The position numbers and the translations under genes are program-made. Under the pieces are notes generated by a model that had not been told where the DNA came from, ran no database searches, and worked only from the letters and a program-made list of their open reading frames with translations. A stretch of DNA of 64,000 bases from Prorocentrum cordatum (lineage: Eukaryota; Sar; Dinophyceae; Prorocentrales; Prorocentraceae), in the NCBI GenBank assembly GCA_963575745.1, contig CAUYUJ010014183.1, positions 820,742-884,741 of the forward strand, read 5' to 3'. Below, in pieces: positions 21,005 through 30,854 of the stretch (position 1 is its first letter; each line of letters begins with the position of its first letter).

Positions 21005-23685
21005 TGGCGGAAAGGGCCGAAGACCAGTAGATCCGCCGCCCCCTGTCGGTTCATCGCAGGGGTGCCTGGCGTGCTTGACCCTCTCGGTTTTGGTTTTTGG
21101 TTCTTTTTCTAAAAGAACTCCCCAGTGGGCTTCGGCCCGACCCGCCGGCCACCCGTAGATCGCCCAATTTCCGGAAAAATCCTCCTAGACGGCTCAAGAT
21201 GGCGTCCAAGATGGCCACGTTGGCCCAAGATGGCCTCCAAGATGGTCAAACATGGCCTCCAAGTCCGCCCAAGATGGTCCAAGACGGCCTCCAAGATGGC
21301 ACAAGAGAGTCCAAGACGGCCCAAGACGGCCCAAGAGGCCCCCCAGAGGTCTCCAAGACGGCCCAAGAGGCCTCCAAGAGGTCCCCCAGGAGGGCCCGAA
21401 GAGGCCAAAATCACTATTTCCCTTAGTGTTTGAAGGATTTGGGCATTTGCTTCTTCTCGGCATTCCGACGGCTCAAGACGGCCCAAGAGGCCCCCAAGAT
21501 CGCCCAAGAGGCTCCCAAGAGGGCCCCATGCGGCCCAAGTGGCCTCCAAGACGGCTCCAAGAGGGCCCCAAGACTGCCCAAGAGGCCTCCAACACGCCCA
21601 AGATGGCCCCCAAGACGCCCAAGATGGCCTCCAAGACGGCCCCGAAGCGCCCCAAGAGGGCCCCAAGTCGGCCCAGAAAGGCCCCTAAGACGGCTCCCGA
21701 CGGCGTCAGACATGCCAGGAACCCACCAGGATGGCCGAAGTTGGCTCAAAGCTGACCAAAGACGGCCCAAGAGGCCCCCAAGAAGGCCTCCAGGAAGGCC
21801 AGAAGAGGCCAAAAACATGGATGTTCCTGAGGTATTTGCCAGATTTTGTCATTTGCTTCTTTTCGGCCTTCTGGCGGCCCGAGACGGCCCCTCCAAGAAG
21901 GCCCGAAAGGGTCAAAATGGCCTCCAAGACGGCCAAGATGACCTTCAAGATGCCCACGTGTTCCCCGAAGGCTTTCCAAACCGATTCGGGGAAAACATGG
22001 TCCGATGGCTTGGCAGGTCTGGCCTCAACGTTCGGCCACATAGGCGCTTCCAAAAAGGCAGGGGGCGGCGGTGGTTCGCCGCAGGCGTCTTCGATCCGCC
22101 GCCCCCTGTTGGATTGCCACACGGGTGCCGGGTCTGCCAGACTTCAGGAGGTTTTTGGTTATTTTCGAACTCCCTTGGGGCTTCGGCTGAGCGCGCCGGC
22201 CACCCAGAATGCCCCCAAACCAGCACAACGTCCACAAAGAATTTTCCAAAACGGACTCAAGATGGCTTCTAAGATGGTCACGTTGGCCCAGGCTGGCCTC
22301 CAGGATGGCACGAGATGTTCCAAGTTGCCTCCAAGTCCGCCGAAGAAGCCACCAAGACGGCCCAGGATAGCTCTAAGATGCCTCCAAATCCGCCCAAGAA
22401 ACGCCCCAAATGGCCCGAGACGGCCCAATAGGCCCCCAAGACGCCCCCAAGACGTCCTCCAGGAGGACCCGAAGAGGCCAAAAACACATCGATTTTGGCA
22501 GTTGCTTCTTTTCGGCCTTCTGGCAGCCCAAGATCGCCCAAGAGGCCCCCAATATGGCCCCAGGACAGCTCCCAAAACGGCCCCAAGCGGGCCCCCAAGC
22601 GGGCCCCCAAGCGGGCCCCCAAGACGGCCCAAGAAGCCTCCAAGACGCCCAAGGTGGCCTCCGAGACGGCCCCGGAGCACCCTAAGAGGGCCCCAAGTCG
22701 GCCCAGCGAGGCCGCCATGACGGCTCCCGACGGCGTCAGAGGGGCCAGGAGCCCACCAAGACGCCGCAAGATGGCTCGAAGATGGCCCAAGACGACCCAA
22801 GCGGCCCCGAAGTGGTCTCCCAGACGGCCCAAGAGGCCTCCAAGAGGGTGCCCAGGAAGGCCCCACGAGGCCAAAATCATTGATCACCCTTAGGTGTTTT
22901 AAGGATTTGGGCATTTGCATATTTTCTGCCTCCCGACGGCCCAGGACGGCCCAAGAGCACCCAAAGATCGCCCCCAGGTGGCCATAGGACGGCCGAAGAG
23001 GCCCCCAAGACGGCCCCAAGAGGGCCCCCAAGACGGCCCCAAGAGGCCTACAAGTCGCCCAAGGTGGCCTCCGAGACGGCCCTGGAGCACCCCAAGAGGG
23101 CCCCCAGTCGACCCAGAGTGGCCCCCAAGACGGTCTCCGACGGCGTTAGACGGGCCATGAATGCCTGAGACGGCCAAAGAAGCATCCGAGAAACCCTACA
23201 GGCCCCCAAGAGGCCCCCAAAGCAATACACGTGAAAACAAAGTCGTTAGCGAACATCGCCTGCTGGAGCGTGGTCGTTCTTCGTCCAGCCGTGTGGCCTC
23301 GAAGCGCTCGGCTATGGATTCGGGCGCTTCGCGGGTCCCCTGCGCGTGAAGGTGGTCGGCCACCCTGTCGGATGCTCCTTCGATTTCCTCCATGTGGCGC
23401 GCCGCGCGCCGATACGCCCCTGGCGACGCTGGCCCCTGCCGTATCGCCAACGTTGGACACCGTGGAGCTGGCGCCCGCTGAGAGGGCTCAGAAGCACAAG
23501 GAGGCCCCCAAGATGCCCCCTGAGACTCTCAAAATGCGCCTTCCTCCTCCTCCGTCTCCTCATCCTCCTGTTCCTCCTCCTGCTACTCCTCTTGGTATTT
23601 CCCGTCGTCCTCCCCCAGGTATTTCCCGAAGGGTTTCCCGAACGGCTGGGGGGAATACGTTGTCCGATAGCTTGGCAAAGCTCTT
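21005..23685 (+). repeat. Composite repeat array, left of the retroelement
   Basis: Two kinds of module alternate. The first is a minisatellite of CCAAGANGGCCC(A/C)AAGAGGCC-like units. It is broken by a spacer containing GGCCAAAA...TTNAAGGATTTGGGCATTTGCTTCTTTTCGGCCTTC at about 21,412, 21,810, 22,476 and 22,872. Spacings of about 396-398 bp mark a higher-order unit, and the 666-bp gap holds an inserted module. The second module (about 21,030-21,215 and 22,090-22,290) starts GATCCGCCGCCCCCTGT(T/C)GG and ends in ACTCAAGATGG. A CTCCCGACGGCGTCAGAC(A/G) motif marks unit ends near 21,700, 22,728 and 23,140. The array continues at 39,850. All long frames across it are chance readings of the minisatellite. 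Confidence 0.75.
21957..22110 (+). repeat. Dispersed repeat R1, copy 1
   Basis: The module opens with an inverted repeat (TTCCCCGAA ... TTCGGGGAA), continues GGTCCGATGGCTTGGCAGG, then CTTCCAAAAAGGCAGGGGGCGG, and ends in CTTCGATCCGCCGCCCCCTG. Relatives are the pieces flanking the retroelement (23,598-23,690 and 39,845-39,930) and the copy at 60,548-60,712. R1 is the repeat into which the retroelement inserted. Confidence 0.7.
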
Positions 23686-23690
23686 GCCGC
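23598..23690 (+). repeat. R1 repeat, left fragment interrupted by the retroelement
   Basis: TTTCCCGAAGGGTTTCCCGAACGG followed by TGTCCGATAGCTTGGCAAAGC matches R1 copy 1 and the 60.6-kb copy. It stops at GCCGC (23,686-23,690), where the retroelement begins. R1 resumes at 39,845 with GCCACAACGCTCGG. Confidence 0.75.
23686..23690. other. Target-site duplication, left
   Basis: GCCGC abuts the left end of the element and GCCAC (39,845-39,849) abuts the right end, differing by one transition. The unoccupied paralogue at 60,630-60,634 has GCCAC once at the same point, in AAGGGCCACAACTGG. A 5-bp duplication fits copia-type integrases. Confidence 0.75.
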
Positions 23691-23993
23691 AGTCGAAAGT
23701 GAGCTTGGTAACTCAAATAGGGCATATAGCCTGTCATATAGCATCCGATTCCAAGGCGCTGACCGTGGACATCGGATGGCAAATAGCGTCCATCGCTCTG
23801 CTGTAGCTGTGAAGGTACAGTATGAGGGGTGGGCGGATAAGATAGGATAAGATCGATGTAATGATCTTTCCAGCACATAGCGAACACTCGCGGTGTCCGG
23901 GCAAATAGGGCGCGCGTGCCTTGAGCCCAAGGCAGCGGCGCGCGAGCTATGCTCCCGATACTGTAACATCTCCCAAAGAGCTACCCTTAAAGT
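23691..23993 (-). repeat. 3' LTR (303 bp)
   Basis: It shares 167 bp (23,827-23,993) with 39,678-39,844, with a single mismatch at 23,987/39,838, and 10 bp (AGTCGAAAGT, 23,691-23,700) with 39,668-39,677. The 126 bp between these blocks (23,701-23,826) are absent from the other LTR. Read on the coding strand the LTR starts ACTTTA and ends CGACT, not the usual TG...CA. A TGTTACAG...CCGCCCA pair lies inside it (23,968 and 23,830), which is an alternative boundary. The flanking-repeat comparison favours the longer version. Confidence 0.75.
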
Positions 23994-24302
23994 CGGGAGG
24001 GGAGGAGACGGAGAGCATAGTCGCACGCAAAATTCGCGCGCACGACTGTTTGCAAAGAAATGAAAACAGTGCGTACAAACTGGCCAAACGCCAGAATGTA
24101 AGGCGAGTTTCCTCGCAAAGTATTTCACGCAAATACAGGGCAGCCCCTTCAAATAATGAAGGGCTATCGGCCTAGTTAGAGGTGGGCCAAAATTAGGCCA
24201 TACCTCACCAAGCAAATGTGTATTAAGGCAAAGAGCCTGAGTTGTACGAAGCCGGCTCGTTGCCAGGCGTGAAATATGAGGCTCGTTTCCGAGCAACTAA
24301 AG

Positions 24303-24325
24303 GGGCGCCTTTATAATAGGCGCCC
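24303..24325. repeat. 8-bp perfect hairpin in the element's 3' untranslated region
   Basis: GGGCGCCT-TTATAAT-AGGCGCCC forms a perfect 8-bp stem with a 7-nt loop, about 40 nt past the pol stop codon. It differs from the 14-nt family in length and loop. It could mark the RNA 3' region, but no function can be assigned. Confidence 0.6.
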
Positions 24326-24363
24326 GTGCTGGCAAACTGGACCGCGAGGGCAACAAGGACAGA

Positions 24364-27300
24364 CTAAAATTGATTAGACTTGGGTTTGTCTCTGTCCTCG
24401 GGACCCCGAAAAGGAACAAATTGCTTCACGTCATACTTAAATGACTGAGTGCCTGACATCACTTCCAGAAGCAGCTCCCGATCGATGCTTCCCTTTGTAT
24501 GCCCATCTGCGGTCATATCCCTAGTATCACACCATTGCACGTTATGTACTATACCTATATCCATAAGCTCACGTATCCAACTGATATGTCCAAGCAGAGT
24601 CCGTTCTGTGGGTATTTTGAGATCCCTGCTTGATAAAGATTTGTAGACGGACTCAGCGTCTATGGTCAGAGAGACTTTGATAGCAAGGCCTCCAACTTCA
24701 CGCATATCTCGTAGTTGTCGTGGAGTCAAGGCCCCTGCCTTAAGCTCATGGAGAGTAATGAGCGTAGGGTAACACTCATCAAGGTTATGTGCGGCTGCAA
24801 GTGCCTCCGCAGCATAACTGGACCTCACCTGTAATCGGTGTGATTTGCATAGTCCGTCACAGAGGTGAACGACGGACTTGCCTTGAGGCGAGTTTCCTCG
24901 CCGTAGTACGTTGGCCCCGCGTATGCCGTAGCCCTTGGTCTCGTCATCCTCCTCCCCGGTAAGCTTCCGATATCCCGAATCGCTATGGATGTCGACTTCA
25001 TTCGTCGGCTTCATCCGAGGGAAGGTGATACGTTTCGGACTGCTGATCAGCTTTCGCGTCACAGCATTCAAACGTCTGACTTGTAAATTGGCGGGCTCTT
25101 GAATTTTCTGAAGAGAGACCACGTATACCATAAGCCAGATTTGAATAAGAAAGGCATAGGCGAGGGCTCCTCGCAGGCTGACGAACATGTCGGTAATAAG
25201 TTTCGTGGCTTTGGCGTCGGCCGCCGCTCCTGTAAGTTCTGGATGTGCGATGGGACGTAGTTGTTTGATATACTCGTCCTGGTCCATGATCACATCTCCC
25301 TGATCATTCTTAGTGTAGCGGACGGCACAGTTCGTATATGTGTGCTTGTTGAGCTTGCATTTGCCAAAAACCTTTTCGACACGTTGCACATAGTCGTCGA
25401 TATTCTTCTCTAGACCTGTCATATTAATGTCATCGACATGTTTTGCAGTCAGAAGATCTTGGCTGAATTCAAATTCAGGATCGTAACTAGTCGGTGAAAG
25501 TCCTATAGCTCGTGTGGTCGTACGAAGTTTGAGAGAGAACGCTCTTGGGGCGTCCTTAGTACCCGTTCCTGGTTTGAGGCACCTAAGACAGCGTCGACTT
25601 TCGTCGTAGGATGAGAAGCCGGGTAGGGTACGAAGTACCTGAGCGCTTCCTGGTGGAAGAGTAAAGCAGACCATGCGAGTTTCCTCGCCAGTGGCATGGG
25701 CAAGTTCCTCGTAGGTCAAACCTTTTAGGAATGCCTTATCGATATCCATGGATGCTAAGATCCACTCTGGATGACATGCCGCTTCACTTGCCAAGAGTCG
25801 TTGAGACTGCCTTCGGGCGGTTCCCGAGAATGTTTCCACATCAAAGGCCTCAGTATCCATAAATCCACGAAGGACCAATCTGAGACGAATGGTTTTAACG
25901 CTCTCGGTGCCCATCTTTACGAACTTCCACTTGTATACATATCTGGATGTCATGATGTTGGAAGCTTTGGATAAGTCGTACATCTCAAAGCATCGGTTAT
26001 CAATCCAGATCTTGAGCTCAGTATATAAGGCTTCACTAACCTCCTTTGGATGTGCTGCTATGTCGGCTTTGGTCAGTAGGTCGTCTTCTTTGACAACCAC
26101 AGCACGTTTAGCAGCATTGGATACATATACTCTCATCGTTGCGACCATATCGGTATCGAGCTGTGCAAGTTGGGTCTGATCCAACACTATTTTTGACATT
26201 TCTGATGTAAAGCATAGTTCAACGTAAGGACCATATTCATCACTGTCTAGGGAATAGCTCTCGTCGTTTGTGTTCGAACAAAGAGATACTAGACAAGACT
26301 CACATGAGTTAGGCTCGTCTCCGAGCATATCTGATGATGTAATATCATCTTCGTCCGCAAATGCTGAAACCAAAACGCATTGGTTAGGCAGCATAGTTGT
26401 TGGGACGCAATAGAGATAATCATCTGTAATCGTCGTAGGATGAAGGTCCATACGTAGTTCGTCGTACCACTCTTCCAGCATCATGGCTTCGATATTGTGT
26501 TCCTCATTTTCCTCATAGATTGTCGACAGACGGCCTTCGCTAGGCGATGAAGCGTCTGGTGTGTCTGGAGAAGGCCTGTTTCCAGGCGACTCGTGTTCTC
26601 CAGACGTGTTGCTTGGATGCTGATATTTAGCCAGGTCATCGTGAAATCCTAAGGAAGGGACACGAGAAGTCAAGCATTGAATAAGTCTGGAGTGAGTGCT
26701 ACCAGTAATCTGAGAAATGTTTAGGCCGGTGCCCACACATTCATAGTAGTGGAACGCCGGGCTAATGTCATTGTCATAGTGGATCAGCGTAGACCCGGTG
26801 GCGTACTTTACTGCAGGTAGGCTTGACACACTCTTAGCCAATCGAACTGCTACTACATGTTCCACTCTGAAGTAATTTCGTACGAGATACTGTAGTGCTA
26901 GGTGTACGCGCGGGTGAAACTTGCTATCGTCTGACAGGTTAAGGTTTCCCTTGTAGTCGGGAATATACCCGAAAACTTTGGCAGGTTTCCCTGCACTGAG
27001 ATGTGCCACATAGGCAAGGACGGTTTGCATGGCCATGTTATCCATGCCAAGTTCCCGTGTGAGGAGACATTCGATGTATAGTGTGTGACGAGCATCAGGA
27101 TACATCACAATTACCTCACGAGATCCTGCCTTGACAACAATATGTCCTCTTTCAGGCACGTTTCGGATCACCGGGAATGGGCCGTTCCAGCCTCCATGGT
27201 CGTCCTTGGTGGCAGTAGGTCGGTGGTAGTCGACCAAATCCCCTGATGAGTAGAGGCGAGCACCATCAGGAGTCGTCTTAGCCCTAAGAGCCCGATTTGT

Positions 27301-29478
27301 CTTGGCTACAGCAGTAGCCTGAGTTATGGCTTCGAGGCTGACTTCCCTTACACGACGTTCTCGTTCGTGTCCTGAAGTCTCGGGTCCCTTGGGAAAGTCA
27401 AGGGTATCGAGATCAGGAAGGAAGGAGGGCTGACGTCCTGTGTGTGCCTGATATGGCGATACTCCGTTATAAAACGTAAACGCATTAGTAACGAAGATGC
27501 CTTCCGCCAGTACTCTAGTGAATACAACAGGGATGTTGTGTCTATTCAATTCTTCCTCAATCATGTGGAGGACGCCTCTGAGAATGCCGTTTCGTGACTC
27601 AATTGAAGTCGCGTGTTGGCCCGGTGCTCGGATACGAAGTTCCGTGCCCTTATTGGCCATCATGCTTTTAGCGGCCTCATTATTCAGGGCGCCTTCTCCA
27701 TCTGAGTATAAAACTTTGAAGGGTCCGCGATAGGCAATCCAGCAGTAGTGGTAGGCATCGATGATTGCGTCGCGTTCTCTGTCGGAAATTTCAAGGCCTG
27801 CTGCCAGGCGAATACAACGATCCATAATATGAAATATGGTCCGTTTCTTGTAAAACATGAGGTCCATGTCCCCTTCATCGAGCCAGTTACCAGGGAGGCT
27901 TACCGATGGTAATGTCGAGTTTCCTGGACGTTCCCATGCTCTACATTCCCGACAGGTGTCGCATATTTCCTTGATCATGTTCAGTCGAACGTTATCAAGC
28001 CCCACCTTTTCGAGGATTAGCCTCATCTTTGGCTCCTTCGCATGATACCATCGCAGATGCAGTTTTCGGAGTTCCTTTTTCACAACATGGGGTTCGTGAC
28101 TACGGAGACTCTGTAGACTGTGTTGGATGTCAAATCTCGCCCAGTCGGGTAGTCGTGGAGCCCCAGAGCCGGTGGAGGCAAGGGGGTTCCTTGTAGCTCT
28201 GCGTAGTTGATCCCCTGTGTTGACTGCGTCTGGAGGTGGTGGTACGCCTTGTAGACGTCCGCGGCGGGCCGCTACCTGTGGCGTATCGCTAGAAGACGCA
28301 GAAGGCGTGTTTCCACGCTCGGGGGCGTCTCGTAGCAGGTCGTAGCTGCTGGTACCAGATGTCGGATCGACGTTACCGAAGGAACGTGGTCGTGGTGGCC
28401 TGGCGTGTGCGCCTTGGCGGCCACCTGAAGCTGAAGCTTGGCCCTCACCAGGTTTAGGTAGGGGTTTCCACCAAGCTGGCACGGTTTTGCCTTCGGGGTC
28501 GTGGTCGTCTGGTAGTTTAAATGGTTCAGCAAAACGACATTTACCAGGTTCGGTATCAAGGTGATTCTTAACACCCTTGCTTCTCGTAAGATCCCTCTGA
28601 CATGCTGGACATGGCCAGTATACAGAGATAGAGTCATGATATTTGCACTGCGTAGGGTCTCTGTTATGGCTAGGACTGTCCTTTCGGACGTTGTCGATGC
28701 ATGCCGGGCACGTAGCCACCTTTGGGATGATACGATCACCGATGCGTCTCATACCTTCACCTGGTTCAGCTTGCTCAGGAAGGTCGGCAGGATAAGCATG
28801 TGCAGTATTTATAGGCGCGTTTCCGCGCGTGGTGTCAATGGCTTTCGCCAAGTAGACGGCTTCCACGAAGGCAGACTGCAGTCGTCGAGTGTATTTTTGT
28901 GCCAGTGAAAGCTCGGTGTTGCACGGTTGTGCGTGCACATGCTGACCGTTGCACTTGAGTCGCTCAAAGGGTTTAAGAATTGTCTTGTCGTTGCTGGTGA
29001 TATTTGTCGGCTTCTTAATATAGTCACCAGTCGTATCTTTAAGTCCAGTAGCGCATTGATCAATGCGTACGGTCGTGATGTGTGGTCGGTTGGCAAGCTT
29101 CGTCCATGGGGAGATATCGTCCACCCATGTTCCTGTCGGTTGTTCGCGTATAAACCACCTCTGAGCGTCATCTTGGGTAACGGCAATTTTACCACAATAG
29201 ATTATGTGTGGTAAGTCTTCTCTGTGGTGCTGTTCCCAAGTGTTATAGTTGACTTTGTAGTTATAGTAAGATGGTGGTCCTGCGGTGCGGCAGCTGGGTT
29301 GCAGTATGGCAACTCGTACGTAGCATATCTTGAAGTAGTGATCTATCACCTGCTGCACCGAGGGGTCTCCCAGGTCGACATATGTAGTCTTGTCCAAGTT
29401 GCCGCCTGAGGACAGTCCCCTTGAGAAGGCAAGCTCTGAGATGCCACCCTCACCACCACAAAGCTCCAACATATCCAC
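24364..29478 (-). CDS. pol: Retroelement Pol: methyltransferase-like region, integrase, reverse transcriptase, RNase H
   Basis: This 1,704-aa frame carries the enzymes for cDNA synthesis and integration. Residues 3-70 (MLELCGGEGGISELAF, then ILQPSCRTAGPP) resemble SAM-binding and Pro-Cys motifs of cytosine-C5 methyltransferases, but degenerately. Integrase follows: an HH-CC zinc finger (about 470-512, CDTCREC), then D in GDMDLM (~537), D in LYSDGEG (~591) and E in SIESRNG (~626). RT has SMDIDKAFL (~1245) and KHVDDI (~1347), so Tyr of YVDD is His but both Asp remain. RNase H shows DIHSDSG, YAAEAL, IDAESVY and CDTRDMTADGHT (about 1494-1660). The listed start is GTG; the first ATG is two codons on. 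It overlaps the upstream ORF by 133 nt in the -1 frame. Seven hairpins lie in this frame, but none between about 27.0 and 28.3 kb. Confidence 0.95.
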   Translation of the reverse strand: MDMLELCGGEGGISELAFSRGLSSGGNLDKTTYVDLGDPSVQQVIDHYFKICYVRVAILQPSCRTAGPPSYYNYKVNYNTWEQHHREDLPHIIYCGKIAVTQDDAQRWFIREQPTGTWVDDISPWTKLANRPHITTVRIDQCATGLKDTTGDYIKKPTNITSNDKTILKPFERLKCNGQHVHAQPCNTELSLAQKYTRRLQSAFVEAVYLAKAIDTTRGNAPINTAHAYPADLPEQAEPGEGMRRIGDRIIPKVATCPACIDNVRKDSPSHNRDPTQCKYHDSISVYWPCPACQRDLTRSKGVKNHLDTEPGKCRFAEPFKLPDDHDPEGKTVPAWWKPLPKPGEGQASASGGRQGAHARPPRPRSFGNVDPTSGTSSYDLLRDAPERGNTPSASSSDTPQVAARRGRLQGVPPPPDAVNTGDQLRRATRNPLASTGSGAPRLPDWARFDIQHSLQSLRSHEPHVVKKELRKLHLRWYHAKEPKMRLILEKVGLDNVRLNMIKEICDTCRECRAWERPGNSTLPSVSLPGNWLDEGDMDLMFYKKRTIFHIMDRCIRLAAGLEISDRERDAIIDAYHYCWIAYRGPFKVLYSDGEGALNNEAAKSMMANKGTELRIRAPGQHATSIESRNGILRGVLHMIEEELNRHNIPVVFTRVLAEGIFVTNAFTFYNGVSPYQAHTGRQPSFLPDLDTLDFPKGPETSGHERERRVREVSLEAITQATAVAKTNRALRAKTTPDGARLYSSGDLVDYHRPTATKDDHGGWNGPFPVIRNVPERGHIVVKAGSREVIVMYPDARHTLYIECLLTRELGMDNMAMQTVLAYVAHLSAGKPAKVFGYIPDYKGNLNLSDDSKFHPRVHLALQYLVRNYFRVEHVVAVRLAKSVSSLPAVKYATGSTLIHYDNDISPAFHYYECVGTGLNISQITGSTHSRLIQCLTSRVPSLGFHDDLAKYQHPSNTSGEHESPGNRPSPDTPDASSPSEGRLSTIYEENEEHNIEAMMLEEWYDELRMDLHPTTITDDYLYCVPTTMLPNQCVLVSAFADEDDITSSDMLGDEPNSCESCLVSLCSNTNDESYSLDSDEYGPYVELCFTSEMSKIVLDQTQLAQLDTDMVATMRVYVSNAAKRAVVVKEDDLLTKADIAAHPKEVSEALYTELKIWIDNRCFEMYDLSKASNIMTSRYVYKWKFVKMGTESVKTIRLRLVLRGFMDTEAFDVETFSGTARRQSQRLLASEAACHPEWILASMDIDKAFLKGLTYEELAHATGEETRMVCFTLPPGSAQVLRTLPGFSSYDESRRCLRCLKPGTGTKDAPRAFSLKLRTTTRAIGLSPTSYDPEFEFSQDLLTAKHVDDINMTGLEKNIDDYVQRVEKVFGKCKLNKHTYTNCAVRYTKNDQGDVIMDQDEYIKQLRPIAHPELTGAAADAKATKLITDMFVSLRGALAYAFLIQIWLMVYVVSLQKIQEPANLQVRRLNAVTRKLISSPKRITFPRMKPTNEVDIHSDSGYRKLTGEEDDETKGYGIRGANVLRRGNSPQGKSVVHLCDGLCKSHRLQVRSSYAAEALAAAHNLDECYPTLITLHELKAGALTPRQLRDMREVGGLAIKVSLTIDAESVYKSLSSRDLKIPTERTLLGHISWIRELMDIGIVHNVQWCDTRDMTADGHTKGSIDRELLLEVMSGTQSFKYDVKQFVPFRGPEDRDKPKSNQF

Positions 29479-30815
29479 GCAATTGTTATGGCCATAGCAT
29501 AGCTGTATATGTCAGCGTGTGTGTCGGGCATAGATGTGGGGAGGGTAAGGAACAGGTCATCGTCCTCGTCGGAGCTTATCAGCTCGACAGGGGCGTCAGT
29601 ACTCCAAGTTGCCATAAGATCCTGTCCGAGTCCTGACAAGTCGTCGCCGCAATCGTCATTTCCGTCTTCGACGTGCTTTTTAATGCGGCGAGGCTGGATG
29701 CCTGCTTCCTTTTCGGCTTTGAGCCTTTCCTTCTGCTTTATACGCGATTCAGTGGGTAAAGCTTGCTCGTTTTGTTCGTCGGTCTGTGTACTCATTGTCG
29801 TGGTGGAATGGGTACATGCGTCAATCGCCAGAGTCGGGAGGGGGAGAGAACAGTCATCTATGATGACGCGTCTATGTTTCTGTGGTGATTGAGTAGGCTC
29901 GTTTCCGAGCAAGACCGGTTCCTCGGGTTGCCAATACAACCGAGTACTGATGTTGGCAACCCCTGCAGGTAATGGTGCATGCCAATCATACCCTGTTGGT
30001 TGATCGGTAACTGAGATATCTTGAATAACCGCGTTGGTATCCAAGTTGATTGTTACACGTCGGATAACTTCAGACCATTTTGGTCCTCCTTTATGAGTCG
30101 TCACGTAATGACGAGTATTATGGTCTGTACGTGTATACGTATTTAAGTATACGGGCACGTTTCCGTGCGTGGTGGTACTCCCCAGGATTTTGTCGTTTAA
30201 GTAACGGATGAGTGTAGTACGTGTCTGAGCCCGCCATTCAGCATGTCGTACCGTATGGCCGTACCAGTCCAACACATGTTGTGGTATGGCCTGCTTACAG
30301 GTACATGTCCACAGCTTCGAGCTAATCGGTATCGATGATGCTATCTGCATATATGTACCACTTGGTGTATTGTCTTGCATATTGAACCGAATACCGAAAT
30401 GACACAAACGCATCCGTATTACTGACAACTTCAGATCTTCCAGAGTATCACGTACTGGAGATAACTTCCAAACGTATCCTGGGGGACCGAATATGATGAT
30501 TTTCATGCGGAGTTTCTTGGCTTTTATCAACAGGTTCTGGATACGTGGCCAGTGTGGGGCCACTCTCTTTCCTGGAGTTCGTATATACCAGTCACCCGGA
30601 GTACTGATCCATATGAGAGTGTAATCTCCACTGATCACCGCACCTAGATAGTTTGTGCCCACGCTTGTCATAAGTTCGTTGTGGGAAATACGGTCACAAA
30701 TATAACCTCGTGTGCGGAGGTCGGCACATGCCTCCCTCGTATCTTCAATGACAAAAGCCCTCTTACTAAGGCAGGTTGCCCCGCTGTCCTTGTTACCCCC
30801 CGGCTTTTCAGCCAT
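29346..30815 (-). CDS. Retroelement ORF4: dinoflagellate copia conserved region upstream of Pol
   Basis: The 489-aa product has no firm enzymatic assignment. Residues 66-93 (LIWISTPGDWYIRTPGKR...HW), 103-115 (RMKIIIFGPPGYV) and 135-144 (MRLCHFGIRF) look like a Rossmann-type alternation of hydrophobic strands and loops. From memory, this block precedes the methyltransferase-like part of Pol in dinoflagellate copia elements; a database search is needed to confirm that. The C-terminal third is acidic and disordered, and ends with a hydrophobic run just where Pol starts in the -1 frame (133-nt overlap). Upstream, only a single TGA separates it in frame from the RING/protease ORF. Hairpins encode HGNVP (30,155) and LGNEP (29,897). 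It is probably made as part of a polyprotein. Confidence 0.7.
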   Translation of the reverse strand: MAEKPGGNKDSGATCLSKRAFVIEDTREACADLRTRGYICDRISHNELMTSVGTNYLGAVISGDYTLIWISTPGDWYIRTPGKRVAPHWPRIQNLLIKAKKLRMKIIIFGPPGYVWKLSPVRDTLEDLKLSVIRMRLCHFGIRFNMQDNTPSGTYMQIASSIPISSKLWTCTCKQAIPQHVLDWYGHTVRHAEWRAQTRTTLIRYLNDKILGSTTTHGNVPVYLNTYTRTDHNTRHYVTTHKGGPKWSEVIRRVTINLDTNAVIQDISVTDQPTGYDWHAPLPAGVANISTRLYWQPEEPVLLGNEPTQSPQKHRRVIIDDCSLPLPTLAIDACTHSTTTMSTQTDEQNEQALPTESRIKQKERLKAEKEAGIQPRRIKKHVEDGNDDCGDDLSGLGQDLMATWSTDAPVELISSDEDDDLFLTLPTSMPDTHADIYSYAMAITIAWICWSFVVVRVASQSLPSQGDCPQAATWTRLHMSTWETPRCSR

Positions 30816-30854
30816 CAGGCAAGACGACGAGGGGGCGACGTCGCCCTGCCATCT

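Noticed and set aside
21109-23031. Numerous 100-330-aa ORFs with repeated GPSW or RRPKRPPR patterns
   Set aside because: Frames through the CCAAGA/GGCC minisatellite; the same patterns appear in sense and antisense.
23830-23968. 139-bp LTR with TGTTA...CCCA ends as the true LTR
   Set aside because: Conventional termini, but it leaves shared sequence outside the LTR and a gap to the primer-binding site; the empty R1 site supports the longer LTR. Kept as an alternative only.
24303-24325. Rho-independent terminator reading of the 8-bp hairpin after pol
   Set aside because: No U-tract, and the context is a eukaryotic retroelement.
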